NCBI GenBank assembly: GCA_038259365.1
Contig: JBBSOW010000002.1
Coordinates: 32,523-96,522, forward strand
Length of the DNA stretch: 64,000 nucleotides
Direction: 5' to 3'
Origin: JBBSOW01 sp038259365
GTDB taxonomy: Bacteria > Actinomycetota > Actinomycetes > Propionibacteriales > Propionibacteriaceae
This document shows positions 16,501 through 24,959 of the stretch, one piece after another. Position numbers and translations under genes: made by a program. Every line of letters begins with the position of its first letter. Positions within the stretch are counted from its first letter, which is position 1. The notes beneath the pieces are model-generated. The model ran no database searches. It had not been told where the DNA came from and worked only from the letters and a program-made list of their open reading frames with translations.

Positions 16501-17463
16501 TCAGCCTCCTCTGCTTGCGGCGAGATCAACCTTGAAGCCCTTGATGAACAGTGCGCAGATGCCGAGCACCAGCACGAAGATGAGCACCGAAATGGCCGAA
16601 CCCATCCCGATCTGCACCGAGGCAATGGTCTGGTTGTAGGCCAGGATGGACACGCTGTTCGTGCCCGCCGAGCCACCGGTCATGATGAAGATGTTGTCGA
16701 AGATGCGGAAGGCGTCCAAAGCTCGGAACAGCAGGGCCACCATGATCGCGGCCTTCATGTTCGGAAGGATGACGCGGGTCAGCCGCTCCCAAAACGTGGC
16801 GCCATCGACCCGGGCGGCCTCCTCGAGGGCCCCGTCGATCTGAGCCAGCCCGGCCAACAGCAGCAGCGACATGAAGGGCGTGGTCTTCCAGATCTCGGAC
16901 AGGCAGATCACGACAAACGCGGGTAGCGTGCTGCCGAACCAATCGAAGTCGGTAGGTACCAGGCCGAAGGTGAGAAAGTGCAGCCAGCCGTTCATGAAGC
17001 CGCTGGAGGTGGAGAACATGAACTGCCAGGTGAAGGCCGACACCACGGTGATGATGGCGTAGGGGATGAGCACCAGGGTGCGCAGGGTCCGCCGCGGTAT
17101 CACGATGCGGTTCATCACCATGGCGAAGGCCATCCCGATGACGAACTCGACGACGAGGGTGACAATGGTGACCGCAACGGTGAACCCGACCGACTGCCAC
17201 CACAAGGGATCGGTCAGGATCACTGCGTAGTTCTTCAAGAAGATGAAGGACCGCTCGTCCGGCGCGGTGAGGCGATAGTTGAAAAACGATTCGTAGATCG
17301 CCTGCAGGATGGGGTAGGCCGTGACCGCCAGCATGATGACGAACGCGGGAGCGGCCAGCTTCCAGCCCAGATTGCGTTCCTGCCGGGCGCGATCCGAAAC
17401 GTGGTTTTTCGTCTCGGCCGGCTTCTTGGTGGAGGAGCCGCGCTCCTGAGTGGCGGTGCTCAC
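16501..17463 (-). CDS. Carbohydrate ABC transporter permease (MalF type)
   Basis: 320 aa with a hydrophilic N-terminus of about 35 residues, then six helices. The EAA loop reads QIDGALEEAARVDGATFWER near residue 220. It is the partner of the MalG-type permease. The GTG at 17463 overlaps the stop of the binding-protein gene by 4 bp (GTGA), so the importer genes are translationally coupled. Confidence 0.92.
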   Translation of the reverse strand: MSTATQERGSSTKKPAETKNHVSDRARQERNLGWKLAAPAFVIMLAVTAYPILQAIYESFFNYRLTAPDERSFIFLKNYAVILTDPLWWQSVGFTVAVTIVTLVVEFVIGMAFAMVMNRIVIPRRTLRTLVLIPYAIITVVSAFTWQFMFSTSSGFMNGWLHFLTFGLVPTDFDWFGSTLPAFVVICLSEIWKTTPFMSLLLLAGLAQIDGALEEAARVDGATFWERLTRVILPNMKAAIMVALLFRALDAFRIFDNIFIMTGGSAGTNSVSILAYNQTIASVQIGMGSAISVLIFVLVLGICALFIKGFKVDLAASRGG

Positions 17464-18770
17464 AGCAGCTTCTCCCCCTTCACCACAGCGGTGATCAGCT
17501 TGGCTGCCTCACCGGGCGTCGTGTCCGGGTTGACCGCGCTGGGCGGGCTGAAGGCGGTCTGCAACCCGGTCGAGACCTCGCCATAGAAGGGGCTTTGGGG
17601 CCGCGGGGCGGCATCGTCGAGCGAGCTACGGATCAGCTCCGCCATCGGGAAGGCCTTCTTGACCTCGGCATCTTCGTACACCGCCTTTTTGGCGGCCGGG
17701 TTGCCGGTCCCCAACATGTAGAGCTTCTGGTTGGCCTCGCTGCTGATGCACTCGACGGCCTCGTAGGCCAGCTCCGGATTCTCCGTCTTGGCGCCGACCC
17801 CCAGGTTGATTCCGCCCAGTGGCGGTTTGGAGGCCTGTCCTGGCACGGTTTGCGGGTAGCGGGCCCAGCCGATGTCGTCGATGAACTTCACCTTGTTGGC
17901 CGGGAACGCCGACCAGACGTAGGGCCAGTTGACCAAGAATCCGGAGGTGTCGTCGTTGGAGAAGGTGTTGAGCGCGGTGGTTTCGTCGGTGGAGGACATC
18001 GCCGGCCCCGCCAACCCATCCTTGGCGATGGTGCCGATGATCTTGGCCGCATCCCTCCCGGCAGCCGAATCCACGCCCAACTGAAGCTGCTTGGCGGGAG
18101 CCTCGGGGTTCTCCACGATCTCTCCGCCGGCGCCCGCGATGAGGGCGTTGATCCACACGGTGTAGCCCTCGTACAGCGAGGCCTGCACCCCGATCAACTT
18201 GTCTTGCTTCTTGGCCGCCTCGATCACCTGCTCCCAGGTCACCGGTTGGCTCATGTCCAGCCCGGCCTCCTTGGCGACCGACTTGCGGTACCAGAGCAGC
18301 TGGGTGTTGGCCCAAAACGGCACGGCCACGAGCTTGCCATCCCACGTCGAGGACGTGATCGAGCCTTGGACCGTGTCGGCGGTGAAGGCGTCGGTCTTGC
18401 CTTGCGGAATCGGGGCCAGGAAACCAGCGTCGGCGAACTCGGCCACGAAGACCGGGTCCAGGCTCATGATGTTCATGCTGGAATCACCGGCGGCCAGCCG
18501 TCTCAACAACTGCTGCCTTTGGTCGCTGGCGCTGTTGGGCAGTTGCTGGATGTCGATGCTGTACTTACCGTTTGCCGCCTTGGTGCACTCCGCGGCGATC
18601 TGGGCCTGCCCGCCCCCCTCGGGGTCGGAGCCGCCGCCGTCGGGATTCATGTACCAGGTGAGCGTCGAGGCACTCTCGGCGCCGCTGCACCCGGCCACCG
18701 CGAAGAGCAGAGCGGACGCGGCGGTGGCCACCGCCGCCTTGGATCGCTGGCCGAACTTGACGGTCTTCAC
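17460..18770 (-). CDS. Extracellular sugar-binding lipoprotein (CUT1 ABC importer)
   Basis: 436 aa from the GTG at 18770. I chose this start because an AGGGG ribosome site lies 9 nt upstream; an in-frame ATG at 18779 touches that site directly and cannot be used. The signal peptide ends with lipobox FAVAGC. The body is a family 1 solute-binding protein: WYMNPDGGGSDPEGGGQAQI at the N-terminus, NIMSLDPVFVAEFADAGFL, and ALNTFSNDDTSGFLVNWPYV in the second lobe. First gene of the four-gene importer unit (binding protein, two permeases, ATPase). An AAACGTTT palindrome in the leader may be its operator. Confidence 0.9.
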   Translation of the reverse strand: MKTVKFGQRSKAAVATAASALLFAVAGCSGAESASTLTWYMNPDGGGSDPEGGGQAQIAAECTKAANGKYSIDIQQLPNSASDQRQQLLRRLAAGDSSMNIMSLDPVFVAEFADAGFLAPIPQGKTDAFTADTVQGSITSSTWDGKLVAVPFWANTQLLWYRKSVAKEAGLDMSQPVTWEQVIEAAKKQDKLIGVQASLYEGYTVWINALIAGAGGEIVENPEAPAKQLQLGVDSAAGRDAAKIIGTIAKDGLAGPAMSSTDETTALNTFSNDDTSGFLVNWPYVWSAFPANKVKFIDDIGWARYPQTVPGQASKPPLGGINLGVGAKTENPELAYEAVECISSEANQKLYMLGTGNPAAKKAVYEDAEVKKAFPMAELIRSSLDDAAPRPQSPFYGEVSTGLQTAFSPPSAVNPDTTPGEAAKLITAVVKGEKLL

Positions 18771-18815
18771 ATGAATCATCCCCTGACTTGGCATCGACTG
18801 CCGGGAGGGTGCAGC

Positions 18816-18832
18816 TTCGAAACGTTTGTGAA
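18816..18832. promoter_or_regulatory. Possible LacI-type operator upstream of the CUT1 importer
   Basis: TTCGAAACGTTTGTGAA contains the 8-bp palindrome AAACGTTT (18820-18827), with outer TTC/GAA half-matches. A central CG within A/T-flanked arms is the LacI/GalR operator pattern. It lies about 50 bp upstream of the GTG start. It differs from the pair near 26,100-26,320, so a different regulator is implied. From 18838 to 18980 nothing else is recognised. Confidence 0.45.
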
Positions 18833-18980
18833 CCGTAGCAGGGTGGTTTCGGCTGGGGAATAGTGGGCGGTACTCGCCCAGCCGGCAGGGATGTCGGAGA
18901 CGACTCGCCCGCACCGTTGGCAGCGACTCACGATCCATCGGCAGCGGGCCACCGACCGTGCGTTGCGGGCGGACCCCCCA

Positions 18981-19709
18981 CTATTGCGCGGTGAAACCCC
19001 CATCGACGGGGAGGCTGACACCGGTGATCATCGAGGCCTTGTCGCTCAACAAAAAGACGATGGGGGCGGCGATCTCGTCCTCGGTGGCCCAGCGCCCGAG
19101 CGGCATGGCCGCGAGCAGCGGGCCGCCGACGTCGTCTCGACCCCAGTGCCACGCCGACATCGGAGTCATGACAACGGTGGGATTGACGCTGTTGACCCGG
19201 ATGTTGTGCCGGCCCAACTCGAGCGCCGAGACCCGGGTGATGTTGTCCAGCGCGGCCTTCGACGAACCGTAGGAGACGTGGCCCCGCAGCGCCACCAGGC
19301 TGGCCTGGCTGGACACATTGACGATCGAACCGCCTTGGCCGAGCCGGATCATCGACGCGGAGGCGTACTTGGTGACCAGGAGCGCCCCCCTGGCGTTGAC
19401 CCGCATGACCCGATCGAACACGTCGATGTCGGTTTCCATCGGGGAGGCGATCTCGCCGCCGTCGCCGGCGCAGTTGACGACCCCGTACAGGTCTAACCCG
19501 TGGATCGCTTCGCGCACGCTGTCTTCGGAGCCGAGCTCGAAGGCGAGGGTTCGGCAGGGCGTTTTGCTGGCCAGCTCGGCCAGGTCGTCAACCGAGCGGC
19601 CCGCCGCGATGACGTCCGCCCCCGCCTCGACGAGCTGGCGCACGGTGGCCCCGCCGATACCGCCGCTGGCGCCCGTGACCAGAACCTTTCTACCGTCGAA
19701 ATCGTTCAT
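18981..19709 (-). CDS. Short-chain dehydrogenase/reductase (SDR)
   Basis: 242 aa from the ATG at 19709, chosen because AAAGGA lies 5-6 nt upstream; a longer in-frame start has no such site. The classical SDR signature is complete: VLVTGASGGIGGATV (cofactor loop), NCAGDGG in the NAG position, catalytic Ser in SIVNVSSQASL, and the YGSSKAA box with Tyr and Lys. The motif VNSVNPTVVMTPM and the C-terminal VSLPVDGGFTAQ are typical. It probably oxidises or reduces a sugar, sugar alcohol or aldehyde. It follows the FrcB-like gene after a hairpin and is probably the last gene of the LacI-controlled operon. Confidence 0.9.
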   Translation of the reverse strand: MNDFDGRKVLVTGASGGIGGATVRQLVEAGADVIAAGRSVDDLAELASKTPCRTLAFELGSEDSVREAIHGLDLYGVVNCAGDGGEIASPMETDIDVFDRVMRVNARGALLVTKYASASMIRLGQGGSIVNVSSQASLVALRGHVSYGSSKAALDNITRVSALELGRHNIRVNSVNPTVVMTPMSAWHWGRDDVGGPLLAAMPLGRWATEDEIAAPIVFLLSDKASMITGVSLPVDGGFTAQ

Positions 19710-19764
19710 CGCATTCCTTTCCTTCCACGAAAGCCTCGTCGAGTAAACCATGGCGGACACGTGC

Positions 19765-19810
19765 CGCGCCGGCGCCGGAACTGGCCCGCGAGCCCTCCGA
19801 CGCCGGCGCG
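19765..19810 (-). terminator. Long GC hairpin between the binding-protein and SDR genes
   Basis: Two 15-nt arms (19765-19779 and 19796-19810) pair with one mismatch around a 16-nt loop. There is no strong U-run after it. It probably stabilises the binding-protein part of the transcript or partly terminates it, as is common after highly expressed ABC binding-protein genes. Confidence 0.55.
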
Positions 19811-19819
19811 TAGCTTCGA

Positions 19820-20809
19820 TCAGCAGCTCGACTTGTACACCGCGTCGGCACCTTCTGCCTCGAGGTTGTCCTTGGTGATGATGGTGAAGCCGGTCTGGAT
19901 CTTCTTCTCCGGCGTTCCCCCGGTGAGCGCCGCGTCAGCCTGCTCGACGCCGTCCATGCCGATCTTGCCCGGTTGTTGAGCGACCAGGGCCTGAACGGTG
20001 CCCTCCTTCAACGCCTTGACCTGGTTGGGTCCGGCATCGAATCCGACGATGGAAATGCCCTTCACACCCGCTTGACGCACGCCCGTCGCCGACCCCTCGG
20101 CCGAGAACAGGTTGGTGGCAAAGATGCCGACGATCTTGGGATCCTTTTGCAAAGCCGCCGAAACCAGCTGGGCCGCAGTGGCCGGATCGTTGTGGCTGTA
20201 CTGCACGCCGAGATAGTCAAAGGAGCTATCGGCCTTGGCCTTCTCCTCGAAACCCTGCACCCGGGCGTCAACGGTCGAGACACCGGGATCGGTGGAGATC
20301 ACCAGCACCTTCCCCCCGTCTGGCTTTTGCTCTTTGATCGCGTCGAAGGCAGCGCCCCCGCCCCCGACGTTGTCGGAGCTGATCTGGGAGACCGCCATGC
20401 TGGGATCGTCCAAGGTGGTGTCAACCAACACGACCTTGATACCCGCGTCAGCGGCCTGCTGGATCGGCGCCTGCATGGCTGTCACGTCGGTGGGGGCGAC
20501 GAGGAGCGCGGCGGGCTTGGACGAGATCACCGCATCGATGATCGGCTTTTGCAGCGTGGGGTCGAACTTCTGCGGGCCCTGGGTCTGCACCGTATAGCCG
20601 AGCTCCTTGGCCTTGGCCTCGATCCCGCACTGCATCGAGATGTAGAACTCATCGCCGGCCACGCCCTGCACGAACGCGATGTTCTTGTTGGCGGAATCCC
20701 CGCTCGCCCCGCCCGAGGCCGCCGGGCCTGCCGACGGGGCGCCGGAGGTACATCCGGCCAGGCCGAGACTCACGGCCAGAGCGGCCGTCAAGATCAACTT
20801 AGACTTCAT
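19820..20809 (-). CDS. Ribose/fructose-type sugar-binding lipoprotein (FrcB/RbsB-like)
   Basis: 329 aa. Signal peptide with lipobox LGLAGC (Cys at about 20) and a Gly/Ser/Ala linker. The periplasmic-binding-protein-like domain shows NIAFVQGVAGDEFYISMQCG, PTLQKPIIDAVISSKPAALL, VVLVDTTLDDPSMAVSQISS (ligand-binding Asp/Thr region) and IVGFDAGPNQVKALKEGTVQ. It captures a monosaccharide for the adjacent permease. An AAGGAAGA site precedes the ATG, and the gene overlaps the permease stop by 11 bp. Confidence 0.92.
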   Translation of the reverse strand: MKSKLILTAALAVSLGLAGCTSGAPSAGPAASGGASGDSANKNIAFVQGVAGDEFYISMQCGIEAKAKELGYTVQTQGPQKFDPTLQKPIIDAVISSKPAALLVAPTDVTAMQAPIQQAADAGIKVVLVDTTLDDPSMAVSQISSDNVGGGGAAFDAIKEQKPDGGKVLVISTDPGVSTVDARVQGFEEKAKADSSFDYLGVQYSHNDPATAAQLVSAALQKDPKIVGIFATNLFSAEGSATGVRQAGVKGISIVGFDAGPNQVKALKEGTVQALVAQQPGKIGMDGVEQADAALTGGTPEKKIQTGFTIITKDNLEAEGADAVYKSSC

Positions 20810-21929
20810 TGTCTTCCTTTCTAGGTGAAGGCCGTTCGGCCTTCGCGGTGTGGTTGTCCTTCGAGGTGTCCGGTTGGACGCGTCGCGGTCTACTCTTTCG
20901 GGCCCGCTGGGAGGCGGTTCGGCGCTGCTGATCCACGAATACGGCGGCGATCAGGATGGATCCCACGGCGGTGGTCTGCCAAAACGGCGAGACCCCGATG
21001 ATGACGAAGCCGGACTGCAAGACCGCGGGGATGAACAGGCCCACCATGGATCCGAACATGGATCCGCGACCACCGAAGATGGAGGTCCCGCCGATCACGA
21101 CGGCCGCGATGACGTTCAGGTTGGTCAGCGATTGTCCAGCGATGGTGGTGGTGCCGAACTGGGCCAGCGACATCATCCCCGCCAAGCCGGAGAGGAGGCC
21201 GCTGAGCCCGTAGATCTGCAGCAGCTTCCTGTCGACGTTGATGCCCACCCGCCGGGCGGAGACCTCGTTCGAGCCGATCGCGTAGGTGTAGCGACCGAAG
21301 CGGGATTTGTGCAACCAGATCCCCCCGATGACCACCACCACCACGGCGATCACGCTGATGACCGGGAAACCGGCGATTCGACCGTAGCCGACGTAGTCCT
21401 GCAACACGGTCGGCACCGAGCGGATGTCGAGTCCGCTCGTGATGATCTGGGCTGCCCCCAGCGCCACCGACAGGGTTCCCAGGGTGACGATCAGCGCCGG
21501 AATCTTTGCCTTGGCCACCAACCATCCGTTGATCAACCCCCAGGCCAGTCCCGACACGAGAGCCAACACGAGACCCACTGCGGCGACTCCCCAGCCGTCG
21601 CCCCCCATCGCCTCCATGGCTTTGGCCGAGATCACCGACGAGAACACCAAGATCGACCCGATCGACAGATCGATGCCGGAAGTGATGATGACGTAGGTCA
21701 TCCCCACCGCTAAGACCGCCCAGATCGAGACGTTCTGAATGATGTTGAACGCGTTTCCAGCGGTCAGAAACCGGTCCGGCGCCAGCACCCCGAAAGCGGC
21801 GACGATCACGATCAGGACGGCCAAGATCCACACCGACTGTTGAGACTTCAACGTGTGGAGCCAACTGCGGTGACCCTCGCCCAGATCAAACTCCTCGGCG
21901 ACGGAGTGTTCCGTGGTTTGGGCACTCAT
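20799..21929 (-). CDS. Ribose/fructose-type ABC transporter permease (FrcC/RbsC-like)
   Basis: 376 aa with about ten hydrophobic helices and a hydrophilic, basic C-terminal tail. The family motif VGMTYVIITSGIDLSIGSIL lies near residue 75. ALNIIQNVSIW-like and AAVVIGGTSIFGGRGS segments are conserved in CUT2 permeases. The ATG at 21929 overlaps the ATPase stop by 4 bp (ATGA). Homodimeric channel partner of the FrcA-like ATPase and FrcB-like lipoprotein. Confidence 0.92.
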   Translation of the reverse strand: MSAQTTEHSVAEEFDLGEGHRSWLHTLKSQQSVWILAVLIVIVAAFGVLAPDRFLTAGNAFNIIQNVSIWAVLAVGMTYVIITSGIDLSIGSILVFSSVISAKAMEAMGGDGWGVAAVGLVLALVSGLAWGLINGWLVAKAKIPALIVTLGTLSVALGAAQIITSGLDIRSVPTVLQDYVGYGRIAGFPVISVIAVVVVVIGGIWLHKSRFGRYTYAIGSNEVSARRVGINVDRKLLQIYGLSGLLSGLAGMMSLAQFGTTTIAGQSLTNLNVIAAVVIGGTSIFGGRGSMFGSMVGLFIPAVLQSGFVIIGVSPFWQTTAVGSILIAAVFVDQQRRTASQRARKSRPRRVQPDTSKDNHTAKAERPSPRKEDNEV

Positions 21930-22714
21930 CGGTGCGCCCCCTCGTCGGCGGTCTCGGAGTCTCGGGTGTCGTCTAGGGCGCCGGTCATGGCGCCCACCAT
22001 CTCTTCGATGCTGGTTTCGGCCGCCCGATACGTGACGATGCGGTGTCCTAGCCGAAGAACGTGCACGCGATCGGCGACCTCCAATACGTGCGGCATGGAA
22101 TGGGAGATGAACACCACGGCGATGCCCCGGTCTCGAACCCGCCGGATCATCTCCAACACGTTCTGTGTCTGGACTACGCCCAACGCCGCCGTCGGCTCGT
22201 CCAGGAACAGGACCCTGCTGGCCCACGCCACCGAACGTGCAATCGCCACGCTCTGCTTTTGCCCTCCCGACATGTCCCCGACGTTGGTCACCAAAGATCG
22301 CACGCCCGAGCCCAAATCGATGAGCGAATCGCGCGATTCCCGCCGCATCTGCCTGGAATCCATGAACCCGAGCTTGCCGAGCAACCCGGGCTTCATGATT
22401 TCACGGCCCAGGAACATGTTCTGGGCCGGATCGAGATGCGGCGCCAAGGCAAGATCTTGGTGCACCACCTCGATGCCGAGGGCGGAGGCGTCCTGCGGGG
22501 AGGCGAAACTGACCTCGCGTCCCTCGAACAACACCGACCCCGAATCCACGTCCAGGTTGCCTGTCATGGCCTTGACCAGGGTCGACTTTCCGGCGCCGTT
22601 GTCTCCGATCAGCGCCACCACCTCTCCCTCGGCGACATCAAAACTGGCACCGTCGAGGGCCTGAACCTGGCCGAAACGTCTGTTCAACCCCTTCGCCTCG
22701 AAAATGATCCCCAT
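21926..22714 (-). CDS. Single-domain sugar ABC transporter ATPase (FrcA-like)
   Basis: 262 aa from the ATG at 22714, preceded by GGAGG; the start overlaps the aldolase stop by one base (TGATG). Walker A GDNGAGKSTLVKAMTG (about residues 39-54), signature MSGGQKQSVAIARSVAW and Walker B VLFLDEPTAALG are intact. Unlike RbsA/XylG, which have two nucleotide-binding domains, this has only one, like Sinorhizobium FrcA. In that transporter the substrates are fructose, mannose and ribose; the substrate here is inferred to be a monosaccharide but is not fixed. Confidence 0.92.
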   Translation of the reverse strand: MGIIFEAKGLNRRFGQVQALDGASFDVAEGEVVALIGDNGAGKSTLVKAMTGNLDVDSGSVLFEGREVSFASPQDASALGIEVVHQDLALAPHLDPAQNMFLGREIMKPGLLGKLGFMDSRQMRRESRDSLIDLGSGVRSLVTNVGDMSGGQKQSVAIARSVAWASRVLFLDEPTAALGVVQTQNVLEMIRRVRDRGIAVVFISHSMPHVLEVADRVHVLRLGHRIVTYRAAETSIEEMVGAMTGALDDTRDSETADEGAHR

Positions 22715-23604
22715 CAAATTACCTCCGTAAACGGCCGCGCGCGGCCGGCGATTACTGACCTGCAAGCGTCTAGGCGTCGACGACCCGTATCGCGGAGATA
22801 GCTCAATCGCTCCGGCAGGGGCCGCTCCATGGAGTCGGCCCAGATCGCCCTCCCAGCGATGAACCCACTGGCCCCACCCTCGTCACAACTGATCCTCAGC
22901 ACCTCGGAGAACTGCGCCATAGGCACCCCGGCCGATAGCACTGCCCATGGCCTGGTGAGTCCGGCGGCGAGACGGCGGCAGGCCGACGGGCTTCCGGGAT
23001 ATTCGAGTTTGAGCAGCGTCGGATGCAGCGCATCGAGGGCGAAAGCGGCCTGACAGATGGCGTCTGCGCGACGCTCGGGGCTGAGCGGGCCCTCGGCGTT
23101 GAGCGGATAGATCAGGTTCTCGATCACCGACGGCACGCCCTCACGCTCACAGTCTTCGATGCACCGAGCCATGGCCTCGAGGGCCTCGGCGCTGAGGTCG
23201 CGATCCCCGGCCCGCACCGGGCGATCGGCCCTCAACTGAAGGTAGAACTTCAACGCGTCGGCCCCTTGGCTGCGGACCCATTTCGCATCCTGGGTGGGGT
23301 CCAACACCACCTCGGGTTCGCCGCGGTAGACGCCTCGTACCGCCGGTTCCGCGGCGAGCAGGGTTCGCGGCTGGTCCGGCAGCCGCTTAGCCGCGGGCAT
23401 GCCGTAATCGGGGTCGACGAGGAAGGCCGAAGCGGCCGGCTGCAAGGCGGTCATGATGTCGGCCTTGAAATCGATCATCTCCGCATCGCTCACCTCGGCC
23501 TGACCGACCTTGGCGAACATCCGCCGGATGGTGTTGCGCTGATCTAGCGCGACCACCGCGAAGGTGCCTTCCTCGGTGGCGATGGCCCTCAACCCGTGTT
23601 CCAT
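22714..23604 (-). CDS. Class I aldolase of the LacD/YihT family
   Basis: 296 aa from the ATG at 23604, chosen for the GGAG site 5 nt upstream; E. coli YihT, as I recall it, is 292 aa. The family's FAVVALDQRNTIRRMF N-terminal active-site strand, DPDYGMPA loop, Schiff-base Lys in HPTLLKLEYPG (about residue 195), VLSAGVPMAQF and the phosphate-binding GGASGFIAGRAIWADSM segment with Arg are all present. YihT cleaves 6-deoxy-6-sulfofructose 1-phosphate and LacD cleaves tagatose 1,6-bisphosphate, each giving dihydroxyacetone phosphate or glyceraldehyde phosphate plus a second triose. The substrate here is probably a ketose phosphate made by the FGGY kinase encoded 11 bp upstream. Confidence 0.88.
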   Translation of the reverse strand: MEHGLRAIATEEGTFAVVALDQRNTIRRMFAKVGQAEVSDAEMIDFKADIMTALQPAASAFLVDPDYGMPAAKRLPDQPRTLLAAEPAVRGVYRGEPEVVLDPTQDAKWVRSQGADALKFYLQLRADRPVRAGDRDLSAEALEAMARCIEDCEREGVPSVIENLIYPLNAEGPLSPERRADAICQAAFALDALHPTLLKLEYPGSPSACRRLAAGLTRPWAVLSAGVPMAQFSEVLRISCDEGGASGFIAGRAIWADSMERPLPERLSYLRDTGRRRLDACRSVIAGRARPFTEVI

Positions 23605-23615
23605 GGAGTCTCCGA

Positions 23616-24959
23616 TCATGTCGACAAACATTCGGTTGATTCGGCCGCCCGGCGGGCCAGCTTGGCCGCGCCGATCACCTCAAGTTGGGTGACCGCGCTC
23701 ACCTGCACACGCTTGGCCCAGTGCTGGCGGGCGCGGACCGTCGATGTCACTTCGCTCCATCCGCCGGCGAGGACGGCTCGCTGACCGTCCCAGTTCGTCA
23801 GCCGGCGAACCAGCTCGACCCTGGCCCCGATGCGCTGCGCGCACTGGGCAACCGCTGCGCTCCACAGCGACTCCGGAGTCATCGCGTCATCGTCGAGAAC
23901 GATGGTGAAGACGTCCCCCTCAAGACGGTAACCGTCCTCGACAGGTTCGTCGTCTCCGGCCAGAAGGCTGGCTCGCTCGTCTAAGGAGTCTCGGGCGGCA
24001 GCGTCATCGATGCCCAGAAGCCGCAGGACGCGGTTGAGGACCAGCCCGGTGCGGGTTCCCGTCACCACGGCGTACAGGCCGGGTTGGACGTGCGGATTGA
24101 CCTCGAGGCCGGCGCCCACGAGTTGAGTGACGACCGCGCGCGGGGGGAGTTCGCTCAGGGTCATCACGATCGTCTCGGCGGTGCCCAGGGAGGCAAAGAG
24201 GTCTCCGCTTCCCGTGCCCGCCGCAGCGGCCGCCACCGAGTGATCGTGACCGGCCACGGTGATGACAGCACCCTTCAGTGCGGCGTGGAGCCGGGGCCCG
24301 GTCGCCATCCCCAGCGGATCGCCGGCGCGCGTCGGCGCGGGAAGGAAACGAGGGTCCAATCCGAGCCAATCCAGGGCGGGCTGCCAGGGTGTCGCGCTCG
24401 CTAACTCCATCAGCCCGGTCCGGCCGGCCAGCGAGGCTTCGCTGGCCCGCCTGGCCCCCAACCGATGTGCGACGAACTCCGGAACCGACAACCACTGGGT
24501 GTCCACCAGATCTATGCCCTCGCGCTGCAACCACTTCAGCTTGAACACGGTGGCCAGGTCACTCACCGGGAGGCCGGTGGACCCGGCGAACTCGCGGCGC
24601 AGGGGCTCTGGGACCTGGGCAAGGAGCTCCCGGCCGCGGGGATCGTGCCAGGCGATGATGGGCGAAAGGGCGCACCCTCCTCGATCCAACGACACTCCGG
24701 ATTCGGCCATCCCGGTGATGCCCACAGAGCGGAAATGGGCGTTCGGCTGCACCGCGGTGGTCTCTGTCACCAATGCGTCCAGTCCGGCGAGAACGTTGGC
24801 GGCCAACCGCTCGGCGTCCAACTGCGTCCAGTGTCGCCGCGGATGCTCCCACCCTGGTGAGCGGACGGCACAGGCCACCATGTCGTCGTGACCTTCGCGC
24901 ACGGCACAGAACTTCAGGTGCGTCGTGCCGATGTCGATCCCGACGTCGATGGCGGTCAT
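23616..24959 (-). CDS. FGGY-family carbohydrate kinase
   Basis: 447 aa, slightly short for the family. VGIDIGTTHLKFCAV (residues 6-20) is the ATP-phosphate loop, and GITGMAESGVSLDRGG and SPIIAWHDPRGREL are conserved substrate-side motifs. AVITVAGHDHSVAAAAAGTG and LFASLGTAETI form the second-domain phosphate site. FGGY kinases phosphorylate ketoses or polyols (xylulose, ribulose, fuculose, rhamnulose). By context it supplies the ketose phosphate for the downstream aldolase. The ATG at 24959 overlaps the LacI stop by 4 bp. Confidence 0.9.
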   Translation of the reverse strand: MTAIDVGIDIGTTHLKFCAVREGHDDMVACAVRSPGWEHPRRHWTQLDAERLAANVLAGLDALVTETTAVQPNAHFRSVGITGMAESGVSLDRGGCALSPIIAWHDPRGRELLAQVPEPLRREFAGSTGLPVSDLATVFKLKWLQREGIDLVDTQWLSVPEFVAHRLGARRASEASLAGRTGLMELASATPWQPALDWLGLDPRFLPAPTRAGDPLGMATGPRLHAALKGAVITVAGHDHSVAAAAAGTGSGDLFASLGTAETIVMTLSELPPRAVVTQLVGAGLEVNPHVQPGLYAVVTGTRTGLVLNRVLRLLGIDDAAARDSLDERASLLAGDDEPVEDGYRLEGDVFTIVLDDDAMTPESLWSAAVAQCAQRIGARVELVRRLTNWDGQRAVLAGGWSEVTSTVRARQHWAKRVQVSAVTQLEVIGAAKLARRAAESTECLST

